NCBI GenBank assembly: GCA_018055565.1
Contig: JAGPHI010000013.1
Coordinates: 1-10,484, forward strand
Reading direction: 5' to 3'
DNA: 10,484 nt
Origin: Oscillospiraceae bacterium
GTDB lineage: Bacteria; Bacillota; Clostridia; Oscillospirales; Ruminococcaceae
Shown here: positions 1 to 6,643 of the stretch, one piece after another
Numbering within the stretch: position 1 is the stretch's first letter
Layout of the letters: every line of letters begins with the position of its first letter
Made by a program: the position numbers and the translations under genes
Notes under the pieces: model-generated
What the model was told of the DNA's origin: nothing
What the model saw: only the letters and a program-made list of their open reading frames with translations
Databases searched by the model: none

Positions 1-1107
1 CGAAAGCACCTCACCCAGGCCGTTAAACAGCTTTGCACTGCGCACACCGCCCGTAACTTCCGCCACTAATGACGCGCAAAGCAGCACAAAATAATAGGCC
101 GCGCACTGCGCCAACACAGGCAAAAACGCCAGCACCACCATCCCAACCAGCGCAATGCCTGCCGTGCCTTTTAATAGCTTTAGGCCTGCATACACACTGC
201 TCATCGCATCCGAAACAGCGCGGCCGATAACGGGCACACTGGCGCTTACCAGCATTTTGCCTGTTTTCATGGCAAGGCTGTCTGCGCTTGCACTCAGCGC
301 GCTTTGCAAGCTGAGCACCGATACAAACACCGTGGCGCATATCGTGAGCGACCATTTAGAAAGCTTAACAAAAAACGTAGATATTTTACTAAAATTTAAT
401 GCGTCGCACACAGAGCCCACAATGGAAAAAGCCAGTAAAATTTTAAGCCCAGGCAGCATCCAATTACATAAAAAGCCCGATATTAACATCACGCCTGTGA
501 AAAAAAATCCACTATATACCGCTGCCGTGCCAATTTGCCCGCAGCCTATCAACACCGAGGCAAACACCGGCACAAACGACGCAAGATATACGCGACATTC
601 CTCAATTTGCAGCAGCATTTGATTGATGGTTTGTAAAATGGGTGCGGCACAAAGCGAAAACACTGCCAGCGCAATAATAATTTCTAAAATATGATAAAGA
701 TTGCCGCCGGTGTCGGCTGGGCACATGCTGCGCGCAATCGCTGCAAAAAGCAAAAGTGCACATATTTTTGCAAATAAGCGCAGCGGCGCCGTGAGCTTAT
801 CGCGCACCATGCCAAAGCCGCTGCGCAGCATATCCATCAGCGACATTTGAGAAAGCTCTTGCACTGTGACGGGTGCGTCATCAAAAATGGTTTGCCAAGA
901 TGAGGGGATGTCAAAGGCAGTGACACTATTATCGCGCACAGGCACAGCAAAAGCCGTCGTATAAAGGCTAAAAAGTGTGAGCACAACGCAAATCAATTTT
1001 TTCATTTTCAAATCCATTTCTATGTATGGAATTAAACCGCTTTCGGTATCGGCAAAATGTTGCTGTAAGCGGTAAATTTTTGCACGATTCCACACCCATT
1101 TTTTCAC
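1..1107 (-). CDS. spoIIIAE: Stage III sporulation protein AE, C-terminus cut by window edge
   Basis: Polytopic membrane protein of the SpoIIIA-SpoIIQ channel linking mother cell and forespore after engulfment. The frame is open from the GTG at 1107 to base 1 (369 codons); Bacillus SpoIIIAE is about 400 residues, so roughly the last 30-60 are missing. Hydrophobic segments lie near residues 38-50 (signal-peptide-like, starting MKKLICVV, with a possible cleavage site after TTAFA), 112-127, 138-155, 174-189, 255-268, 317-331 and 337-349. The start is uncertain. The GTG overlaps the spoIIIAD stop as GTGA and has AGGG eight bases upstream, but adds 34 residues before the signal-like segment. ATG codons at 1017 and 1005 give the usual N-terminus but have no visible ribosome binding site and would leave about 100 bp untranslated. 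I chose GTG for coupling. The family call rests on sequence character plus its position after AA-AB-AC-AD. Confidence 0.92.
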   Translation of the reverse strand, partial: MKKWVWNRAKIYRLQQHFADTESGLIPYIEMDLKMKKLICVVLTLFSLYTTAFAVPVRDNSVTAFDIPSSWQTIFDDAPVTVQELSQMSLMDMLRSGFGMVRDKLTAPLRLFAKICALLLFAAIARSMCPADTGGNLYHILEIIIALAVFSLCAAPILQTINQMLLQIEECRVYLASFVPVFASVLIGCGQIGTAAVYSGFFFTGVMLISGFLCNWMLPGLKILLAFSIVGSVCDALNFSKISTFFVKLSKWSLTICATVFVSVLSLQSALSASADSLAMKTGKMLVSASVPVIGRAVSDAMSSVYAGLKLLKGTAGIALVGMVVLAFLPVLAQCAAYYFVLLCASLVAEVTGGVRSAKLFNGLGEVLS

Positions 1108-1484
1108 GATAGCATCCCTGTAATAATATCCATCATTTGTGAAAAAAGCGGCAATGCCGAAATCAACACCGCCACGCGCCCTGCAAGCTCCACGCGCCCT
1201 GCAAGCGCCGTTTGCCCGCTTTCAGTGCAAAGCTCTTGCGTCATCTGCGTTACCAAAATGATGGCCACGCATTTCAGCACCGCACCAAAGCTTTCATTAT
1301 CCGAAAGCCCCGTCAGCGTGCGAATTAATGAAAACACCGGCGCACAAACTTCAAAGGTAAACAGCATCAGCACCACACAGCACGCGGCGCTTGCCATGAT
1401 GGCAAACGAGGGATTATGCTGGCGCAAAAGCTGCAAAACCAGTAAAAACAGCAGCACTAAAACAAGCAGCTTAAAAATATCCAT
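1104..1484 (-). CDS. spoIIIAD: Stage III sporulation protein AD
   Basis: Small integral membrane protein of the SpoIIIA channel, 126 residues (Bacillus homologue about 133). It starts MDIFKLLVLV, with hydrophobic stretches near residues 4-20, 28-50 and 65-80 and a C-terminal hydrophobic part near 108-124. The ATG at 1484 was chosen because it follows the spoIIIAC stop by one base, with GGG in TTTGGG seven bases upstream; the frame also opens further upstream at 1541 inside spoIIIAC, without support. Near the C-terminus the residues LAGRVELAGRV show a six-residue tandem duplication, encoded by an exact 17-base match repeated with an 18-base period. Its stop overlaps the proposed GTG start of spoIIIAE. 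Identity is secure from fold type, size and operon order. Confidence 0.93.
   Translation of the reverse strand: MDIFKLLVLVLLFLLVLQLLRQHNPSFAIMASAACCVVLMLFTFEVCAPVFSLIRTLTGLSDNESFGAVLKCVAIILVTQMTQELCTESGQTALAGRVELAGRVAVLISALPLFSQMMDIITGMLS
1172..1206. repeat. 18-bp tandem duplication inside spoIIIAD
   Basis: CCACGCGCCCTGCAAGC occurs at 1172-1188 and again, exactly, at 1190-1206 (plus-strand reading), giving a period of 18. The reading frame is kept and six residues are doubled (LAGRVE-LAGRV). It looks like a replication-slippage duplication in a conserved sporulation gene. Confidence 0.9.
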
Positions 1485-1485
1485 A

Positions 1486-1680
1486 CTATAACCCAAACAG
1501 CATTTTAATCGTTTCAAACAGCTCGCTGATTTGGCTGACAATCATCATCAATACCACAATTAAGCCCGCCAATGTGGTCATCATGGCCTGTTCCTCGCGG
1601 CCGGAGCGAATTAAAAGCTGGTTGAGCACGGCCACAATGATGCCGATTGCCGCTATTTTAAACACAAAATCAATATTCAT
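1486..1680 (-). CDS. spoIIIAC: Stage III sporulation protein AC
   Basis: Very small membrane protein of 64 residues (Bacillus SpoIIIAC about 68), a component of the SpoIIIA-SpoIIQ channel. It has two hydrophobic helices, about residues 5-23 and 33-49, separated by a polar loop RSGREEQAMM, and a short amphipathic tail. This fits the two-helix SpoIIIAC fold, which is related to SpoIIIAD. The ATG at 1680 is preceded by GGCGGGATGGC, an acceptable ribosome binding site, and lies 15 bp after the spoIIIAB stop. It ends one base before the spoIIIAD start, so the two are likely translated together. Confidence 0.94.
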   Translation of the reverse strand: MNIDFVFKIAAIGIIVAVLNQLLIRSGREEQAMMTTLAGLIVVLMMIVSQISELFETIKMLFGL

Positions 1681-1695
1681 GCCATCCCGCCTACT

Positions 1696-2211
1696 TTACA
1701 TCATAATAATCGCGATAGACACGCCCGCAGAAAGGCCGAGCACGCGATACAATTTCTTTTGTTTAACTTCCTCATCCTTTGCGATATCGTAAATTGCCTT
1801 TATGCGCTCGCTTTGATATAAAAGCTTTTTTTCCTCGCTTTCGGCATCGGCGCTGCCAAGCTCGGTAAGTGCAGACGAAAAAATGGCAAATTCGTCTGCT
1901 TGAACAATATCTTTCAGCGCAAGGCGTGCAGATTCAAGGGCAGCGGCAAGGTGCTGTGGCCAATCGTGCGCCGCAGACATCGGCAAAACAAAGCAAAGCG
2001 GCGCAAATTCGCAAAGCGCAGCGCTTTCGCGCAAAAGTGCTTGCAAGGCATCCTTTTTATAGCGGATATTGCGCGCTAAAAACAGCAAATAGCTGTGCAT
2101 GGCAAAAAGCGCAGCCGTGCGTTTTGTAAGCATGAATGCCTTGCGCTCGCCCAGCAAAAACCCGCAGATTGCCATCAAAATAAACCCGCTTGTTTTAAGA
2201 AATAGCGTCAA
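1696..2211 (-). CDS. spoIIIAB: Stage III sporulation protein AB
   Basis: SpoIIIAB of the SpoIIIA complex, 171 residues with the start chosen here, the same length as the Bacillus protein. In the family it is structurally related to the GspF class of type II secretion platform proteins. An N-terminal hydrophobic helix (about residues 4-20), a long helical middle and a C-terminal hydrophobic end (about 156-171) are visible. The start is inferred: AAAGGA at 2221-2226 is the only good ribosome binding site, and the TTG at 2211 lies nine bases after it. TTG codons at 2217 (too close) and 2229 (upstream of the site) are less likely. The gene overlaps the 3' end of spoIIIAA by 17 bp, as expected for coupled translation. 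Confidence 0.9.
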   Translation of the reverse strand: MTLFLKTSGFILMAICGFLLGERKAFMLTKRTAALFAMHSYLLFLARNIRYKKDALQALLRESAALCEFAPLCFVLPMSAAHDWPQHLAAALESARLALKDIVQADEFAIFSSALTELGSADAESEEKKLLYQSERIKAIYDIAKDEEVKQKKLYRVLGLSAGVSIAIIMM

Positions 2212-3097
2212 TTGCAACAATCCTTTCAATACATGTGGGGCAATCGCTGCCTTTTAAAAGGCAAATATGTGATATCGCGCCTGTTTGCAATATTGCTTTG
2301 CTTTGTGGGCGCCGATACAGCCCCGCCACGCTTTCGGCATGCGCGCTCATCACAATGCCCACACCCGCATTTAGCGCGCATAATATGGCATTTGCGTCGT
2401 CCTCGCCGCCTACTTCATCGCACACCAAAATTTCTGGAGAAAGGCTGCGTATCGCTTGCAGCATACCCTTTGCCTTTGGATATCCTAAAAGCACATCCAA
2501 ATGGATAGCGCCCGCGCCCTCGCAAAGCTCGCGGCGCTCGTCCACCACAGCTACGCGGCGCCCCGCATCCGAAAGCGCTTTAATCACACCGCGCAGCACA
2601 GTGGTTTTTCCGCTGGATGGCGCGCCCGCAATCAGCACGCCGATATGCTGTGCCAGCAGCAATTGTGCAAGGCGTGGGTCGCACTGTACAAGGTCTGTAC
2701 GTGCAATGCGCAAATTGATTGCGCTGATATCTTTAACGCCCATTTCTCCGTTTGCGCGGATATAAGCGCTGCCGCAAATGCCTGCGCGATGCCCGCCCGC
2801 CACTGGTATGTATCCCTCGGCAATGCAGCCCTCCAGCGAATAAACCGAGTATCCGCATAACGCTAAAAAGCATCGTTCCACGGCATCGGCATTCGTTATA
2901 AGCGCATCGCGCACGTCTTGGCAGGTGATTTTATTGGCGCTTGCAAAGCAAAATCCCTGCCGCAAGGTTAAGACAATCGGGCGGTTTTTACGGATTCGCA
3001 CTTCGGTAACCTCGCGGGCAACCTCTTCGCTAACGTTGGACAGCAGCGCATTATACGGCTGCGGCAATTGTGCAACCGCCTCATAATATGCCAGCAT
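2195..3097 (-). CDS. spoIIIAA: Stage III sporulation protein AA, ATPase
   Basis: Cytoplasmic AAA-type ATPase of the SpoIIIA-SpoIIQ channel, related to secretion ATPases and thought to power it from the mother-cell side. It has 300 residues (Bacillus 307). Visible motifs are the N-terminal EVRIRKNRP (32-40), the glycine-rich GHRAGICG (102-109), Walker A GAPSSGKTT (158-166), VVDERREL (184-191), DVLLGYPKAKGM (201-212) and Walker B ILVCDE (223-228). The C-terminus carries a CPTC pair (286-289) whose role I do not know. The ATG at 3097 has GGGGAGGG at 3104-3111, the strongest ribosome binding site in the window. It is the first gene of the operon, downstream of a terminator and a candidate sigma-E promoter. 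Confidence 0.96.
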   Translation of the reverse strand: MLAYYEAVAQLPQPYNALLSNVSEEVAREVTEVRIRKNRPIVLTLRQGFCFASANKITCQDVRDALITNADAVERCFLALCGYSVYSLEGCIAEGYIPVAGGHRAGICGSAYIRANGEMGVKDISAINLRIARTDLVQCDPRLAQLLLAQHIGVLIAGAPSSGKTTVLRGVIKALSDAGRRVAVVDERRELCEGAGAIHLDVLLGYPKAKGMLQAIRSLSPEILVCDEVGGEDDANAILCALNAGVGIVMSAHAESVAGLYRRPQSKAILQTGAISHICLLKGSDCPTCIERIVAIDAIS

Positions 3098-3122
3098 GTA
3101 TATCCCTCCCCTGCCTTACAAA

Positions 3123-3151
3123 ACTATATGAAAAACGGACAGGCGATAGAA
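3123..3151 (-). promoter_or_regulatory. Candidate sigma-E-type promoter of the spoIIIA operon
   Basis: Reading the minus strand, CATATAGT (3130-3123) matches the known sigma-E -10 pattern CATACAnT at all but one fixed position. Fourteen bases upstream, TTCTATC (3151-3145) partly matches the -35 pattern. The site lies between the mutS2 terminator and the spoIIIAA ribosome binding site. In Bacillus subtilis spoIIIA is transcribed by sigma-E in the mother cell, so the position makes sense. The -35 is weak and the call is inference. Confidence 0.5.
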
Positions 3152-3152
3152 C

Positions 3153-3195
3153 AAAAAAATCGAAGGTTGCATCACAATGTGATACAACCTTCGAT
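3153..3195 (-). terminator. Intrinsic terminator after mutS2
   Basis: Arms 3159-3176 and 3178-3195 are complementary over 18 positions with one mismatch (arm ATCGAAGGTTG and its complement). On the minus strand the hairpin is followed by a run of T (3159-3153). It lies about 100 bp past the mutS2 stop and ahead of spoIIIAA, so it separates the housekeeping operon from the sporulation operon. Confidence 0.9.
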
Positions 3196-3291
3196 ACGAA
3201 CCCGTTTGGTATTTTTTATTTTTGCGAAATTTTATAAAATGATGGTGCCAACCATAAAGCGCTGTGCCTTGTGCGGCGTGCATTTGCAAAT

Positions 3292-5679
3292 TTATTTCAG
3301 CTCTACTACCGTAACGCCTGCTTCGCCCTCGCCATAAGCGCCAAGACGGAACGTACGCACGTTTTTATGCCCGCGTAAATGCGCGTGAATGGCGCTGCGC
3401 AATGCGCCTGTGCCCTTGCCGTGAATGAGATACAAGGTGCCAAGCCCGCTTAAAACCCCGTTGTCGATAAAACGGTCGGCCTCCATCAGGGCCTCCTCTA
3501 CCGACATGCCCAAAAGGTTAATTTCCATATTGGCAGTGCGCACTGCTTTATCGCCGCCTGTAGAAGGCGTTACGTTGCGTCTTTGCGGCTGTTTGCTTGC
3601 AGGCACCGCCTTTTGCTTATTGGGTGCGGCCAGCCCTGCCAGCAACACCTTTGTGGTAATAACGCCCGCGCGCACTTGCACAAAGCCTTTTCGGTCAGGC
3701 GGGGTAACCACAAATCCGGTTTTATCAAGATCGGCAATCAGCACTTCTTGCCCAACAACAACGGATTTTAACGGCTCGAACTGCTTTTTGGCCACATGCA
3801 CCACATCGGAGCGATTAAACAGCTTTTCTGAATCCTTGCGCGCAATTTCTCTGGCTCTTGCAGCGCGTTGGGCGGCAGATTGCGCCGAATCCTTTTCCAG
3901 CTTTTTTAATTCATCTAAAAGCCGATATGCTTCGCTTTGCACATCATTTGCCACGCCTTTAGCCTTATCGCGCGCAAGCGCCAGCTCGGCCTCGCCCTGC
4001 GCCACAAGCTCCGCACGTTTTTTCTCGGCGGCGGCCAGCTCATATTGTGCGCCGCTTTTTAAGCGCTCAATTTCGTTCTGCCCTTCTTTTAATTGCAGCT
4101 TTAGCTCCTCCAGCTGGGTAAGCACGGTGTCAAATTGCTTGTCACCAGCCGATAGATGCTTTTGTGCGTTTGCAATAATTTCTTGGGGCAAGCCCAGCTT
4201 TTGCCCAATTAAAAACGCATTCGATTTGCCCGGCACGCCCACGCTTAAACGATACGTAGGACGCAGTGTTTCTACATTAAATTCGCAGCTTGCGTTCACA
4301 ACACCCGATGTTTCCAGCGCAAATATTTTCAGCTCTCCATAATGTGTTGTGGCCATTACAAGCGAATGCAGGCCACGCAGTTTTTCAATAATGGCAACGG
4401 CAAGTGCCGCGCCCTCGGCAGGGTCTGTGCCTGCGCCCAGCTCATCCATTAAAACCAATGTATTTGCATTTGCAAGCGCTAAAATGCCCGTAATGTTTTT
4501 AATGTGCCCCGAAAAGGTGGATAAGCTTTGCTCAATGCTTTGTTCGTCGCCGATATCCACCAATATTTCCGCAAACACGCACACGGTGCTGGAATCATGC
4601 GCGGGAATTAAAAAGCCGTGCTGCGCCATCGCGCATAAAAGACCTGCCGTTTTTAATGTAACGGTTTTACCACCGGTGTTGGGGCCTGTTATCACCATTG
4701 TGTCGGCGTTTTCCCCTAAGCTGATATCCACCGCAACTACCTTGTCTTTATCAATCAGCGGATGGCGCGCTTTTACTAAATGAAACGCTTGCTTATCCGA
4801 AACCGCGGGCATCGCCGCTTTTTGCTCGAGCGCAAGGTGCGCTTTGGCAAGCAATACATCAATTTTCAGCATTGCGTCATAGCTGAATAAAAGCACCTCT
4901 TCATAAGAGGCAATTTGCGCAGAAAATGCTTGCAAAATGCGTTCAATTTCCGCCTTTTCTTGATTGCGCAACTGCAAAATTTTTGCATTCGCTTCCACTA
5001 CCGCCGTTGGCTCTACAAATAAGGTGGAGCCGGATTGCGAAACGTCATGGATAACGCCTTGAATATCATTGCGGTTTTCGGCTTTTACGGGCACTACAAA
5101 GCGCCCGTTGCGTAAGGAGATAACCGCATCCTGCAAATACTTGATGGTGCCAGGCGTTTTTACAATGCGATCCAATTTATCGCGAATGCCAGCTTCGGTA
5201 GCATGGATTTTGCGGCGTGTTTCATACAAAGTGTCGCTGGCGGTATCCGCCATTTCGGTTTCGGATAAAATGCTGTCTAAAATCCGCTTTTCTAGCTCCG
5301 GCTGCGGGCTTAAAGCGTAAAAATAATCATCTACCGCAAGCATTTCGTGCTCGGTGGAATGATACCACTGCACAAGACCGCGAAAATTGCGCAAGGCATT
5401 TGCCGCTTGCAAAAGCTCCGACATGGATAAAATGCCGCCTTTGCCCGCGCGGCGCACAATTTTGTCTACTGCTTCCACGCGATAAAAACGCGGGCCGCCA
5501 TTTTTTAATAGCAGCGATGTAATTGTATCAGTTTGCAAAAGTGCATCGCGCACCTCGTCCGCCGTATCATAGGGCGGCTGCTGCGTAAGCATTTCACGCG
5601 CTTCGGGGCAAACCGCAAATTCCGCGCCCCTGCGAATGATTTTATCCAGCTCTAATGCTTTTAGGTATTTTGTTGTCAT
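3292..5679 (-). CDS. mutS2: MutS2 family ATPase with Smr domain
   Basis: MutS2 of 795 residues, the usual length. The family suppresses homologous recombination in some bacteria, and the Bacillus subtilis protein splits collided ribosomes. Order of parts: N-terminal helical core (1-300), Walker A GPNTGGKT (332-339), STFSGH (387-392), Walker B and signature LVLMDELGAGTDPAEG (408-423), a charged coiled coil (about 510-620), a KOW-like beta segment (about 640-685), a linker, and the Smr domain (about 718-795) with HGKGTG (753-758). The motif usually written LDLRG reads INLLG (720-724). The ATG at 5679 begins MTTKYLKALELDKI, a typical MutS2 start; AAAGGA lies twelve bases upstream, rather far. 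It follows recO by 21 bp and is probably cotranscribed with it, ending at the terminator downstream. Confidence 0.97.
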   Translation of the reverse strand: MTTKYLKALELDKIIRRGAEFAVCPEAREMLTQQPPYDTADEVRDALLQTDTITSLLLKNGGPRFYRVEAVDKIVRRAGKGGILSMSELLQAANALRNFRGLVQWYHSTEHEMLAVDDYFYALSPQPELEKRILDSILSETEMADTASDTLYETRRKIHATEAGIRDKLDRIVKTPGTIKYLQDAVISLRNGRFVVPVKAENRNDIQGVIHDVSQSGSTLFVEPTAVVEANAKILQLRNQEKAEIERILQAFSAQIASYEEVLLFSYDAMLKIDVLLAKAHLALEQKAAMPAVSDKQAFHLVKARHPLIDKDKVVAVDISLGENADTMVITGPNTGGKTVTLKTAGLLCAMAQHGFLIPAHDSSTVCVFAEILVDIGDEQSIEQSLSTFSGHIKNITGILALANANTLVLMDELGAGTDPAEGAALAVAIIEKLRGLHSLVMATTHYGELKIFALETSGVVNASCEFNVETLRPTYRLSVGVPGKSNAFLIGQKLGLPQEIIANAQKHLSAGDKQFDTVLTQLEELKLQLKEGQNEIERLKSGAQYELAAAEKKRAELVAQGEAELALARDKAKGVANDVQSEAYRLLDELKKLEKDSAQSAAQRAARAREIARKDSEKLFNRSDVVHVAKKQFEPLKSVVVGQEVLIADLDKTGFVVTPPDRKGFVQVRAGVITTKVLLAGLAAPNKQKAVPASKQPQRRNVTPSTGGDKAVRTANMEINLLGMSVEEALMEADRFIDNGVLSGLGTLYLIHGKGTGALRSAIHAHLRGHKNVRTFRLGAYGEGEAGVTVVELK

Positions 5680-5700
5680 GTTGATAACCAGTCCTTTTAT

Positions 5701-6444
5701 CTATGTAAATACAGTGTTTAAAAATTCCATCGAGCGCAAAGGCTTATCTACGCTATACTGTGCATATCGTTCTATCACGGTATACAGCTTGCGCACACTG
5801 GCATCCGGAAGTGTAAAGCCAAACAGCTTTTCATCGTCAGAAAAGACGATATGACGTATGGCTGCAAGTGCGGATGCGTCGATATTGGCCGACAGGCCAC
5901 GTGCTTTTGCGCAATCGCCACAATAGATATCGCCAGCCGATTCATCAAAATAAAAAGCGCCGCCCTCATATTTTGCACAGGAAGAACACGCCACCACATC
6001 GGGCATGTATCCAGCAATTGTAAGCGTGCGCAGTTCAAACACGGGCTTTAATAAACGCATGTTCATTTTATCGTTGGCAATAAAGGAAAGGCTGTTCAGC
6101 AAAAGCCGCAGTAAATTTTGCGCCTCGGCTCCTTGCGGCAAAAGCGTGGCGACAAGCTCGGCAAAATACATTGCCAGTGCCATGCCCTCCACGCTTTGAC
6201 GCAAACCAAAAAACACCTCGTGCACTTGGGCTTCATCTACAATGTACATGGATTTGCCGTTAAACATTGTAAATTCGGCATAACAAAAAAGACCCGTAGC
6301 GCTAAACAGCTTGCTTTTTAAGCGCTGGCTGCCTTTGGCTAGCGCGCTGATAACACCATATTCCGGCGTTAAAATATGCAAAATGCGATCCGCTTCACCG
6401 GTTTTAATCTCTCTGATTACTAGCCCCATCGTTGTAATTTGCAT
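5701..6444 (-). CDS. recO: DNA repair protein RecO
   Basis: RecO, 247 residues, loads RecA onto SSB-coated single-stranded DNA in the RecFOR pathway and anneals complementary strands. The N-terminal OB-fold starts with the family pattern TTMGLVIREIKTGEADRIL, followed by a helical domain and a four-cysteine zinc-binding motif, CSSC (153-156) and CGDC (175-178). The ATG at 6444 has a perfect AGGAGG at 6451-6456 six bases upstream. The frame runs upstream to 6558, but those extra residues do not resemble RecO and overlap yqzL in another frame. The start lies inside yqzL (41-bp overlap), so translation is probably coupled. Confidence 0.96.
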   Translation of the reverse strand: MQITTMGLVIREIKTGEADRILHILTPEYGVISALAKGSQRLKSKLFSATGLFCYAEFTMFNGKSMYIVDEAQVHEVFFGLRQSVEGMALAMYFAELVATLLPQGAEAQNLLRLLLNSLSFIANDKMNMRLLKPVFELRTLTIAGYMPDVVACSSCAKYEGGAFYFDESAGDIYCGDCAKARGLSANIDASALAAIRHIVFSDDEKLFGFTLPDASVRKLYTVIERYAQYSVDKPLRSMEFLNTVFT

Positions 6445-6547
6445 CCGGTGCCTCCTGTGGATTTGCATTTTCGCTTTGCTTGTATCGCAAATAGTATTTG
6501 ATGTCACCAGTGCTTTCAAACGCTTGCCAATACGCTTCGTTTTCCAT
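6404..6547 (-). CDS. yqzL: YqzL-family small protein
   Basis: A 47-residue reading frame starting MENEAYWQAFESTGDIKYYL. It recalls the YqzL family, short proteins of unknown function encoded between era and recO in Bacillus and relatives, with an aromatic-rich start, a central W..F..TG.I..YL..K pattern (here W7, F10, T13-G14, I16, Y19-L20, K23) and an acidic, polar tail. The ATG at 6547 is preceded by GGAGG at 6558-6562, ten bases upstream. It ends at TAA 6406-6404, so its last 41 bp overlap the start of recO in another frame. The position, ribosome binding site and pattern support a real gene; function is unknown. Confidence 0.85.
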   Translation of the reverse strand: MENEAYWQAFESTGDIKYYLRYKQSENANPQEAPDANYNDGASNQRD

Positions 6548-6602
6548 ACAAACAACACCTCCGCTTAAGATGATGCAATGTAAAGCATCGCCTTTTAGTA
6601 CT

Positions 6603-6623
6603 ATCTGCTTTTTACAAGCAGAT
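6603..6623. other. Small hairpin between era and yqzL
   Basis: Arms ATCTGCTT (6603-6610) and AAGCAGAT (6616-6623) form a perfect 8-bp stem with a 5-base loop in the 96-bp gap between era and yqzL. There is no T run after it on either strand, so it is not a standard terminator. A second, weaker 5-bp stem (GATGC 6572-6576 with GCATC 6585-6589) sits nearer the yqzL ribosome binding site. It may be an RNA processing or stability site within the operon. Confidence 0.45.
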
Positions 6624-6643
6624 TATCAGCGGAAATTTTTGCA

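Noticed and set aside
1485..1541. Upstream extension of spoIIIAD to 1541
   Set aside because: It would lie inside spoIIIAC and adds a cysteine-rich tail that does not resemble the family; the ATG at 1484 gives the normal length.
2235..2765. 176-codon plus-strand frame opposite spoIIIAA
   Set aside because: It is a shadow of the conserved spoIIIAA gene, with low-complexity translation and no recognisable motif.
3122..3286. Short minus-strand frame after mutS2 starting MHAAQGTALYGW
   Set aside because: It has no ribosome binding site and runs through the terminator hairpin and the candidate promoter, so it is not a gene.
3425..4342. 305-codon open frame on the plus strand opposite mutS2
   Set aside because: It is antisense to the conserved coiled-coil and Smr parts of mutS2, is very rich in Ser and Ala from the complementary codons, and shows no domain or convincing ribosome binding site.
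6445..6558. Upstream extension of recO to 6558
   Set aside because: The extra 38 residues do not look like RecO, a perfect AGGAGG sits just before the ATG at 6444, and the stretch encodes yqzL in another frame.
6572..6623. Hairpins between era and yqzL as a transcription terminator
   Set aside because: No T run follows either stem on either strand; listed only as a weak structural feature.
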